A DNA stretch of 5,052 nt from Thermoplasmata archaeon. Its GTDB lineage: Archaea > Thermoplasmatota > Thermoplasmata > Thermoplasmatales > Thermoplasmataceae. The position numbers and the translations under genes were made by a program. A model generated the notes under the pieces. The model ran no database searches. It saw nothing but the letters and a program-made list of their open reading frames with translations, and had not been told where the DNA came from. The first letter of the stretch is position 1. Every line of letters starts with the position of its first letter. Positions 1 through 5,052 of this stretch are shown here, one piece after another. The stretch is from the NCBI GenBank assembly GCA_021850505.1, contig JAJZLW010000135.1, forward strand, positions 1 through 5,052, read 5' to 3'.

Positions 1-389
1 TGTTTTCGGATTTCTGGAAAAACACCCCTCTCATAGCATTGATTTTACTTGGCGGATTATCATCAATTAACCCAAATCTTTATGAAGCAGCAGCCGTGGA
101 TGGTGCAGGCGCATTTCGAAGGTTCTTCCACATCACGCTTCCTAATATTGCGCCGCTTATGGCTATAGCCTTGCTTATCAGAGGTGTGAGTGAATTCAAT
201 ATTTTTGCACTTCCCCAGGTATTGATAGGTGACAATCCCCCCCTAATGAACACCTTAATCTACTATAATTATAACATAGTCGCAAATAGGACTGTATCCT
301 ATTCGCTTTCTGTAATTTTACTGGTTATAATACTGGCCTATGCAGCTGTTGTATTAAAATTAGGAGGTGGACCCAAGTATGCAAAGTAG
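1..389 (+). CDS. Sugar ABC transporter permease, MalF-like (5' end outside window)
   Basis: This is the C-terminal 128 residues of an inner permease subunit of a CUT1-type carbohydrate importer. The frame is open to the left edge (first full codon at base 3) and ends with TAG at 387-389. The TTG at 39 is an internal leucine codon, not a start. The decisive motif is the cytoplasmic EAA loop at 84-143 (EAAAVDGAG, then ITLP), which docks on the ATPase. It follows a hydrophobic helix (TPLIALILLGGLSSI) and precedes two more membrane helices, around partial residues 48-72 and 95-119. This is the usual end of a MalF/UgpA-type protein. Family knowledge: it pairs with a MalG-type partner and two ATPase subunits. 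The gene overlaps the next one by 11 bases, so the two are probably translationally coupled. The substrate is not readable. The missing N-terminal part prevents a check of total length or signal anchor. Confidence 0.93.
   Translation, partial: FSDFWKNTPLIALILLGGLSSINPNLYEAAAVDGAGAFRRFFHITLPNIAPLMAIALLIRGVSEFNIFALPQVLIGDNPPLMNTLIYYNYNIVANRTVSYSLSVILLVIILAYAAVVLKLGGGPKYAK
362..369 (+). promoter_or_regulatory. Ribosome-binding site of the MalG-like gene
   Basis: AGGAGGTG is a full-length match to the archaeal anti-Shine-Dalgarno core (CACCTCCT) and sits 9 bases before the ATG at 379. It lies inside the end of the preceding permease gene. It decides the start: the in-frame GTG at 367 is part of this motif, so it is unlikely to be the initiation codon. 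Confidence 0.85.
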
Positions 390-1221
390 GAACAGTTATG
401 CTGTATATATAGGAGCAATCATCCTCGCGATAATATTCTTCTATCCTTTGTGGGTTCTTGTCCTTTACTCATTTGAACCAACATCGTTCACAATCGGAAC
501 ACTATATCCCCCGCAAATACCTTTCGCTTTAACGCTGCATAACCTGTATTCGTCTTTTGCCCAGGTAGGTCCATTTATCACCGCGTCGATGCTTAGGAGT
601 TTTGAGGTTGCCTTTATGGTGGGAGGCATCGGGCTGGCACTTGGCATACCTGCAGGTTATGGACTTTCAAAGTTGACGGCAAGGATATCAAACAAGATCA
701 TTGTGCTGCTTTTCATAATTAACATGATGCCAGGTCTCGTTATCGCAATTCCTATCTCTGTTGATTTCCTGAAAATAGGATTGGCCGGTTCGGATTATTT
801 TACAATGGTTGGTGTTGCGCTTGCACAGGAACTCGTGGTGCTGCCCCTGACTGTGTTTATCATACTCGGCGGATTCAGGTCTCTTCCAAAGGAAATAGAA
901 AACCAGGCCAGGGTTGATGGAGCTGGTTTCGGATCTGCTATGTTCCGGCTCCTATTACCGATGAATAAGATAGCTATATTTGTGGCGTTTCTACTATCTT
1001 GGATGACCTCATGGGATGAATTTACTTATGCCGTAATTATTGCGCCGATTGCACCAACTGATTCAACATTTCCAGTGACGCTTTATAACTATGTCGCGAG
1101 GGGTTTTCCAATTGAATCGTCTGTTTTCGCCCTGGTCGCTTCGATACCGGTGATTATACTTGCAGTTGTGATAATGAAATACCTTAAAGGTGAATATTTG
1201 ACAGGAGGTCTTGTAGGATGA
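379..1221 (+). CDS. Sugar ABC transporter permease, MalG-like
   Basis: This is a complete 280-residue second permease of a CUT1 carbohydrate importer, a normal length for MalG/UgpE-type proteins. I start it at the ATG at 379, behind an AGGAGGTG ribosome-binding site; a GTG at 367 would add four residues but overlaps that site. Six hydrophobic helices are visible, at about residues 8-30, 72-98, 106-130, 140-165, 197-222 and 250-268. The cytoplasmic EAA loop is at about 174-194 (ARVDGAG...LLLP). Its first positions are degenerate: where family members have EAA, this protein has N175-Q176-A177, while the DGA and LP parts are intact. The C-terminus (YLKGEYLTGGLVG) is the typical MalG tail, which reaches towards the ATPase. 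The gene overlaps both neighbours (11 and 4 bases), as expected for an operon making a 1:1 heterodimer with the MalF-like protein. The substrate is unknown. Confidence 0.95.
   Translation: MQSRNSYAVYIGAIILAIIFFYPLWVLVLYSFEPTSFTIGTLYPPQIPFALTLHNLYSSFAQVGPFITASMLRSFEVAFMVGGIGLALGIPAGYGLSKLTARISNKIIVLLFIINMMPGLVIAIPISVDFLKIGLAGSDYFTMVGVALAQELVVLPLTVFIILGGFRSLPKEIENQARVDGAGFGSAMFRLLLPMNKIAIFVAFLLSWMTSWDEFTYAVIIAPIAPTDSTFPVTLYNYVARGFPIESSVFALVASIPVIILAVVIMKYLKGEYLTGGLVG
1203..1209 (+). promoter_or_regulatory. Ribosome-binding site of the ATPase gene
   Basis: AGGAGGT sits 8 bases before the ATG at 1218, inside the last codons of the MalG-like gene. It fixes the ATPase start and supports a 4-base ATGA overlap between the two genes. 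Confidence 0.85.
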
Positions 1222-2261
1222 GCACTAAATTAAAACTTGAACAGATTTACAAATTGTATGGCAAGAAAGTTGTATTAAACGGCCTGGAACTGGAAGTGGA
1301 GGAGGGTGAGTTTCTTGTTGTTCTCGGTCCATCTGGAATGGGAAAAAGCACCCTTTTGAGGGTTATAGTCGGAATTGAGGATCTTAGCTACGGAAAAATA
1401 ATACTCGACGGGAAAGATATAAGTACCCTGCCTCCTAACAAGAGGGATATTGCCATGGTTTTTCAGAACTATGCTCTCTATCCCACTATGTCCGTATACA
1501 ATAACATCGCATTTCCCCTCAAAATGGCGCATAAAAAATCGGCCGAAGTAAAGAAAAAGGTCGAGGAAATAGCAGCAACCCTGAATATTAGTGATATACT
1601 AAACAGCAGCGTAAACCAGATCAGCGGCGGTCAAAAACAGAGAGTGGCTCTGGCGAGGTCACTGGTAAGAAACCCCAAGATGTTCCTGCTTGATGAACCT
1701 TTGAGCAACCTGGATGCAAGGGTAAGATATACTGCCAGAACCGAACTGAAAAAGCTGCAGAAAGAACTTGGATTTACTTTCGTATATGTCACACATGATC
1801 AAACGGAAGCCTCAACACTTGCGGATAGAGTTGCTGTGTTGCGTAATGGGAAACTTGAGCAGATTGACAAATATGAAAAGATACTTAACGAACCAAAATC
1901 AAGGTGGCTCGGTGATTTCATGGGTGATGTTCCAATGAATTTCATCCCGGGGACGATTCTTGCAAGTACTAATACCGAGATTGGGTTCAGGGATTCATGG
2001 ATTGAGGAGGGAAAAGGCCCCTATGTTGCAACCGTAGATTACACTCAGGTAATTGATGACGTATATCGTGCATTCTGCCACCTCGATATCAGTAAATCCG
2101 ATTTACCGAAAGATGCAGAAAATAAGGATGATGAATCGTCGAAGTCGATAATCCTCAGAGTAAAGGACAGATATCAGCCAGGTGACCAGATAAAATTCTC
2201 TCTGATAAAATATAATGTTTATAGTGAAGGAATTCTGAAAGAAGCAGTAAACAAAAATTAG
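1218..2261 (+). CDS. Sugar ABC transporter ATP-binding protein, MalK/UgpC-like
   Basis: This 347-residue ATPase powers the importer by dimerising on ATP binding under the two permeases. All nucleotide-binding motifs are present: Walker A GPSGMGKST (37-45), Q-loop QNYALYP (83-89), signature ISGGQKQR (135-142), Walker B MFLLDEP (155-161) with catalytic E160, D-loop SNLDA (163-167) and switch H193. The spacer ALYPTMSVYNNIAFPLK is typical of the MalK/UgpC class. Met at position 41, where Cys is common in this family, is a tolerated variation. After about residue 236 comes the regulatory OB-fold extension (GDVPMNFIPG, then IGFRDSWI). The later part is divergent and carries an acidic, probably flexible stretch near 295-308 (KDAENKDDESS). 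MalK homologues are usually about 355-375 residues, so it is slightly short but complete. The start is set by AGGAGGT and the ATGA overlap with the permease. It is the last gene of the plus-strand operon. Some archaeal ATPases of this class serve several permease pairs, so it may not be dedicated to one sugar. Confidence 0.96.
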   Translation: MSTKLKLEQIYKLYGKKVVLNGLELEVEEGEFLVVLGPSGMGKSTLLRVIVGIEDLSYGKIILDGKDISTLPPNKRDIAMVFQNYALYPTMSVYNNIAFPLKMAHKKSAEVKKKVEEIAATLNISDILNSSVNQISGGQKQRVALARSLVRNPKMFLLDEPLSNLDARVRYTARTELKKLQKELGFTFVYVTHDQTEASTLADRVAVLRNGKLEQIDKYEKILNEPKSRWLGDFMGDVPMNFIPGTILASTNTEIGFRDSWIEEGKGPYVATVDYTQVIDDVYRAFCHLDISKSDLPKDAENKDDESSKSIILRVKDRYQPGDQIKFSLIKYNVYSEGILKEAVNKN

Positions 2262-2308
2262 AAATATTTATTAAAATTTTAAAAAAATAAAATTGTTATG
2301 GAGTAGTT
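2262..2308. terminator. AT-rich convergent intergenic spacer, probable bidirectional terminator
   Basis: The 47 bases between the ATPase stop (TAG, 2259-2261) and the binding-protein stop (TAA, 2309-2311 on the minus strand) are almost pure A/T. They contain the perfect 12-base palindrome TTAAAATTTTAA (2271-2282) and a run of seven A at 2281-2287, which is read as T7 on the minus strand. Oligo-T is the known archaeal termination signal. The minus-strand gene gets the clearer signal; the plus strand has only T4 at 2277-2280. Assignment rests on position and composition. Confidence 0.6.
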
Positions 2309-3715
2309 TTAAGTTACAACAGGCTGATAATCACCCATTTCATACTGCATTCCAACTGCTGGAGAGTATGTCGTATTCAGGTAGGACCAGAGCGCTGCAT
2401 TCTCGGTGCTTAGAATTGTAGGTATCGAACTGTATGAGCCATGATCCTCGATGATTGAAGTCCATGCCGCATCCATGTAGAATTGCCACTGTGAAAGCCA
2501 CGCAACTGGATCACGTATGAAGACTCCCGTGCTCAGTGCATTGAAAGATGCGTTGAGAACAGTATCGGTACTGTTGTAAGGCTTCATTGCAAGTGTTGTC
2601 AGATTAACGGATCCCGGCCACTGGTAATCCATTATTGTGTATGTGTTGGAAGCGAGTCCGGTGTATGTGTCCCAATATGATGCCGGGTAGTCAGGGGAGA
2701 AATACGCACTCAGGTTGTAGAGGTATTCCATTGCAGCGATATCGCCTGTGTCATTGAAAACCATAGGGTTCCCGCCAAACTGAACCATCCACTGATATAA
2801 CTCAGTAGGTGTGCTTGCGCCGCCATGACCCTGGAAGTTAACCATTCCGACCCCGTAGTAATTATAGAGGGTCTTAGCATCGCTCATGAGCTGGGCATCA
2901 GTTGTTGGTGGGCTTGAAATGCCAGCCTTCTGCATCGCGGTATAATTGATCCAGACAAGTGGTATGTTCACAAGCTGAGTCATGAAATAGACTCCGCCAA
3001 AGACCTTGACTTCATAGTTGTTCAATCCAGTAACACTTGAAATCGTCCCGGCACCTGCAGTTATTGTTGGAGCCATACTTGTGAGGTTAGCCAGATATCC
3101 ATCATAGAACAGAGTACCAACGTCAATGTTGTCAATCGTTGTAACAATATTCTCGTGTGATTTTGCAGCCAACTGTGTCTGGAACTCAGATACTATCTTA
3201 GAAGCTGAAATGAAACTCGTCTTCACATGAATGTTTGGATACATGCTCATAAATGTGCTCATCTCGCTGCTCACGTAGTTGTAATCGGATTCTGTCAGAC
3301 TCGTGTAATAGTAAACTGTAACTGAGGCGTTGGATGCACTATAGATTGTAGGTATCGTTGTTGACGGACTAGTACTGAATGCGCCCGTATCAACAGGTAT
3401 AAACCCTGTAGCCGATCCAAAGCTCTTCTGCACAGCAGGATTTAGCAAAAACGCTATTAGTTGTGCTGATGCCATCGGGGTTGAGCCGTTTGCCATCTCA
3501 GCCACTACGCATCCACCGAGAAGGTGATCCGCGTTCGCCGGACCTGCTGGTCCCGAATACACAAATATTGTCTGCGCCGCTGGTTTGGGGTGGAACAAGT
3601 TGTTATAATCCAGGCCGATAAATGAACCGACCACAATTATAACCACCACAACCGCAATCACGGCGATCAGTGCGCCATGTCCTTTGGGTTTTGTTGGTAT
3701 ATTAGGTGTTTCCAT
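2309..3715 (-). CDS. Membrane-anchored extracellular sugar-binding protein with rearranged segment order
   Basis: This is a 468-residue family-1-type solute-binding protein, expected to present oligosaccharide to the importer outside the cell. The ATG at 3713-3715 is the only plausible start: an in-frame TAA lies two codons upstream. A short cytoplasmic head ending in KPKG is followed by one strongly hydrophobic helix (about 13-35). Recognisable binding-protein landmarks are a first strand and helix ending in MYPNIHV (about 131-164), VWINYTAMQKAGI (254-266), a QFGGNPMVFNDTGD block (312-325), IMDYQWPGS (361-369) and the terminal FIRDPVAWLSQWQ (399-411) with its following helices. Oddly, residues 49-110 look like the late 'GG...iPv' segment of such proteins, and that segment is absent between 370 and 396. 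A Ser/Thr-rich stretch (112-131) joins it to the first strand. There are ten N-X-S/T sequons and about nine Lys/Arg after the helix. The single Cys69 is not in a lipobox. It converges on the permease operon and probably has its own leaderless promoter. Confidence 0.9.
   Translation of the reverse strand: METPNIPTKPKGHGALIAVIAVVVVIIVVGSFIGLDYNNLFHPKPAAQTIFVYSGPAGPANADHLLGGCVVAEMANGSTPMASAQLIAFLLNPAVQKSFGSATGFIPVDTGAFSTSPSTTIPTIYSASNASVTVYYYTSLTESDYNYVSSEMSTFMSMYPNIHVKTSFISASKIVSEFQTQLAAKSHENIVTTIDNIDVGTLFYDGYLANLTSMAPTITAGAGTISSVTGLNNYEVKVFGGVYFMTQLVNIPLVWINYTAMQKAGISSPPTTDAQLMSDAKTLYNYYGVGMVNFQGHGGASTPTELYQWMVQFGGNPMVFNDTGDIAAMEYLYNLSAYFSPDYPASYWDTYTGLASNTYTIMDYQWPGSVNLTTLAMKPYNSTDTVLNASFNALSTGVFIRDPVAWLSQWQFYMDAAWTSIIEDHGSYSSIPTILSTENAALWSYLNTTYSPAVGMQYEMGDYQPVVT
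3386..3571 (-). other. Displaced N-lobe segment within the sugar-binding protein
   Basis: This covers residues 49-110 of the binding protein. The pattern FVYSGPAGPA, LLGGCVVAEM, MASAQLIAFLLNPAVQKSFG and TGFIPVD matches by eye the late part of MBP-type proteins. There a glycine-rich turn, a buried strand, a helix of the 'A..fi.fl..pe.q' type and an 'iPv' end follow the ligand-contacting Trp region. In E. coli MBP the equivalent stretch is roughly residues 258-310, which belongs to the N-lobe. Here it precedes the strand that is normally first (around residue 131). The assignment is by motif and order only, without a computed alignment. Confidence 0.7.
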
Positions 3716-3725
3716 GGTTTACAGT

Positions 3726-3762
3726 TTAAAACATTCTATATAAGAATTTACCTTAAAACATT
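3726..3762. repeat. Direct repeat TTAAAACATT x2 flanking the TATA box
   Basis: Two identical 10-base copies (AATGTTTTAA on the minus strand) lie at 3726-3735 and 3753-3762, start to start 27 bases apart. One abuts the TATA element on its downstream side and the other lies just upstream of the presumed BRE. This placement suits a pair of operator half-sites that could control access of the basal factors. The low complexity of the region means chance is not excluded. Confidence 0.45.
3736..3743 (-). promoter_or_regulatory. TATA box of the sugar-binding protein gene (leaderless)
   Basis: TTATATAG on the minus strand is centred about 25 bases before the A of the start codon at 3715. A purine/A-rich GTAAAT lies just upstream and could act as a BRE. 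With the usual archaeal distance of about 26 bases from TATA centre to transcription start, the transcript would begin at or within a base or two of the ATG. Fittingly, no Shine-Dalgarno motif is present there. Confidence 0.7.
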
Positions 3763-3774
3763 TGTATACCAAAT
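3760..3774. repeat. Short inverted repeat ATTTG-N5-CAAAT upstream of the promoter
   Basis: Five-base arms at 3760-3764 and 3770-3774 surround a TATAC core, 45-59 bases before the start codon. It overlaps the end of the upstream copy of the direct repeat. It is a possible activator or repressor site, but short and AT-rich, so weakly supported. Confidence 0.3.
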
Positions 3775-3801
3775 TTCTGATAATAATTGTATCATCTATT
3801 C

Positions 3802-3828
3802 AAAAAACTTACATAATTCTGCCAAAAA
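3802..3828 (-). terminator. Oligo-T terminator after the glycoside hydrolase gene
   Basis: Reading the minus strand, T5 (3828-3824) directly follows the TAA stop of the hydrolase, and T6 (3807-3802) follows 16 bases later. Oligo-T runs without a hairpin are the usual archaeal termination signal. Together with the downstream TATA box, this suggests that the hydrolase and binding-protein genes are at least partly separate transcription units. Confidence 0.5.
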
Positions 3829-5052
3829 TTAAGATATATTATTATATCGTGTTTCGTTACGGGATGTCCCCTTATCAATTGATAAGGATTCCAGTCTATC
3901 AGCATGCTTGTAACTTTTAATACGGATTCTATTTAATAATCTGCTGTTCATTCTTATTTCATTCACTGAATCCATATCATGTTTCCAATCATGTCTGAAA
4001 CCTAGCAATCCCTCCATTACGAGCTGTATGAATAGAGAACTTGACCATACCTGTGCAAATTGACCGGTAGGATAAAAGAAATCCGGGTCATATGTTTCGT
4101 TTATCCTGCCCGGATCAGCGCTTTTGAATGTGTACCTTATGAAAGTAAGAAGCATCCTTTCACCAAGATTCCTGTTTCCATTGTTAAAGGCTGATAAACC
4201 TATCCAACCATTCATTAGCGGCCAGATTTGACCTGTGTGATATCCACCATCATATAACGTATCATTAAAGGACATTGATCTGACACCATTGGCAGTCATC
4301 AAATCATCTTCAGACAGGAATCTCAGTAATTTTTTGATCCTTGATAAGCGAAAATATATACCGGGAATTGCCAAGAGAGGAGTTTTGATATATCTCCTTT
4401 CTGTATCTGTGAAGGAATCAAGACCAAATTTTCCGGAAAGAAATCTTGATTTATATGAATCGTAAACCACCTGAAATCTGCCGTCGTGATCTTTGATGAT
4501 TGCGTCATGGACCCTGACTGCTTCAAGGTACCATGCATTAATGTCAACGCATTTTCCATTCCTTTTGGTGGCCCAGGTTTCAGGCCATCCAATAAGCCCT
4601 GATTTGAAATCGTTTTCGAGGAGGTAATCTGTTCCGGCAGACAATGCTGTTATAAAGGAATAAACTTTTGTTATTTCCTCTTCGACGACAGGTTTCGCAG
4701 AAAGTTCATTCCTGTAACCCTGTGCAATCATCCAGAGCAGGGAGCTGTCAATTGACATGTACTTCGTATTGATCCCCTCAGTTCCAGAAACCTCGTAATT
4801 CTGGTCCAATGAATCCACGGAATCTACAATGGGAATTTCATGCGGTATCCTGCCGTTTGCTGAATTTCTATAAAGAAGATCAAGATGGGAATCTGCCTCG
4901 GTTGTCAGACCTATCAGATATGCGGCAAATGATGCCCACAGGCCATCACGTCCAAAGAACCATGAAAATCTTGGAAAGCCTGCGTAGAAACCATTACCCG
5001 CCTCTGTTTCAGAATATGACTCAAGCAGGCTTATCTTCGCCCAGAGAAACGC
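3829..5052 (-). CDS. Glycogen-debranching-like (alpha/alpha)6 glycoside hydrolase (5' end outside window)
   Basis: This is the C-terminal 407 residues of a hydrolase resembling archaeal and bacterial amylo-alpha-1,6-glucosidase/GDE_C-type proteins. The frame is open to the right edge. The GTG at 4816-4818 is internal, because strongly family-like sequence continues upstream of it. In order, the visible motifs (partial numbering) are GFPRFSWFFGRDG (25-37), GRIPHE (67-72), YMSIDSSLLW (98-107), GWPETW (155-160), GGYHTGQIWP (269-278), ETYDP (319-323) and TGQFAQVWS (329-337). These alternate with helices, as in an (alpha/alpha)6 toroid; carboxylates such as D36, E72, E158 and E319 are catalytic candidates. 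After LLGF (349-352) the chain ends in a basic, poorly conserved tail of about 55 residues, where relatives usually have a longer closing beta region. The N-terminal domain is missing, so signal peptide and location are unknown. By context it probably acts on glucans or oligosaccharides related to the neighbouring importer. The exact linkage specificity cannot be read; related GH families (GH63, GH15-like) remain possible. Confidence 0.8.
   Translation of the reverse strand, partial: AFLWAKISLLESYSETEAGNGFYAGFPRFSWFFGRDGLWASFAAYLIGLTTEADSHLDLLYRNSANGRIPHEIPIVDSVDSLDQNYEVSGTEGINTKYMSIDSSLLWMIAQGYRNELSAKPVVEEEITKVYSFITALSAGTDYLLENDFKSGLIGWPETWATKRNGKCVDINAWYLEAVRVHDAIIKDHDGRFQVVYDSYKSRFLSGKFGLDSFTDTERRYIKTPLLAIPGIYFRLSRIKKLLRFLSEDDLMTANGVRSMSFNDTLYDGGYHTGQIWPLMNGWIGLSAFNNGNRNLGERMLLTFIRYTFKSADPGRINETYDPDFFYPTGQFAQVWSSSLFIQLVMEGLLGFRHDWKHDMDSVNEIRMNSRLLNRIRIKSYKHADRLESLSIDKGTSRNETRYNNIS

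Noticed and set aside
39..41. TTG as start codon of the first permease
   Set aside because: Family-like sequence (FWKNTPLIA) continues in frame to the left edge, so the codon is internal.
367..369. GTG as start of the MalG-like permease
   Set aside because: It lies inside the AGGAGGTG ribosome-binding site; ATG at 379 is correctly spaced.
465..647. Minus-strand 60-codon open frame
   Set aside because: Lies wholly inside the MalG-like gene on the opposite strand; no recognisable motif or initiation signal.
1275..1532. Minus-strand 85-codon open frame
   Set aside because: Shadow of the ATPase gene over its Walker A to Q-loop region.
2271..2282. TTAAAATTTTAA palindrome as a regulator operator
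   Set aside because: It is pure A/T and lies between two convergent gene ends, where a terminator role is far more likely.
3506..3520. LGGC around Cys69 of the binding protein as a lipobox
   Set aside because: It is more than 30 residues beyond the hydrophobic helix and sits in the glycine turn of a folded segment.
2309..3715. Simple circular permutation of the binding protein
   Set aside because: The true C-terminal helices (RDPVAWLSQWQ onward) are still at the C-terminus, so only one internal segment appears moved.
4323..4592. Minus-strand 89-codon open frame
   Set aside because: Alternative frame of the hydrolase gene on the same strand; composition and motifs support the hydrolase frame.
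4816..4818. GTG as start of the glycoside hydrolase
   Set aside because: Upstream in-frame codons encode conserved motifs (WFFGRDG, GRIPHE), so the gene continues past the right edge.

Overview
The window looks like part of a chromosomal carbohydrate-uptake locus from an archaeon. The best guess is an acidophilic Thermoplasmata-type organism, though the sequence does not prove this. Archaeal traits are an 8-base AT-rich TATA element about 25 bases before a start codon with no ribosome-binding site (a leaderless layout), AT-only/oligo-T intergenic ends, and a surface protein with many N-glycosylation sequons and few basic residues. Internal operon genes instead use strong AGGAGGT-type ribosome-binding sites. 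There are no RNA genes, mobile elements, CRISPR arrays or gene-free stretches over 300 bases.

Layout: positions 1-2261 on the plus strand carry three tightly overlapping genes of a CUT1-type (maltose/oligosaccharide) ABC importer. They are the 3' end of a MalF-like permease (1-389), a complete MalG-like permease (379-1221) and a MalK/UgpC-like ATPase (1218-2261). A 47-base AT-rich spacer (2262-2308) separates them from a convergent minus-strand gene (2309-3715) for the membrane-anchored extracellular sugar-binding protein. Its promoter region (3716-3828) holds a TATA element, a 10-base direct repeat flanking it and a short dyad. Upstream on the same strand (3829 to the right edge) is the 3' part of a glycogen-debranching-like (alpha/alpha)6 glycoside hydrolase.

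Working model: the binding protein captures an oligosaccharide outside the cell, the two permeases and the ATPase import it, and the hydrolase processes it or a related glucan, probably inside. The substrate cannot be read from sequence; the hydrolase suggests a glucose-based polymer or oligomer.

The main unusual observation is the architecture of the binding protein. The segment that normally lies about two thirds of the way along such proteins (the 'GG...helix...iPv' part that completes the N-lobe) is found directly after the N-terminal membrane helix, and is missing from its usual place. The order C-A-B-D instead of A-B-C-D would make each lobe a continuous stretch of chain. This is not a simple circular permutation. 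I cannot say whether it has been described before.
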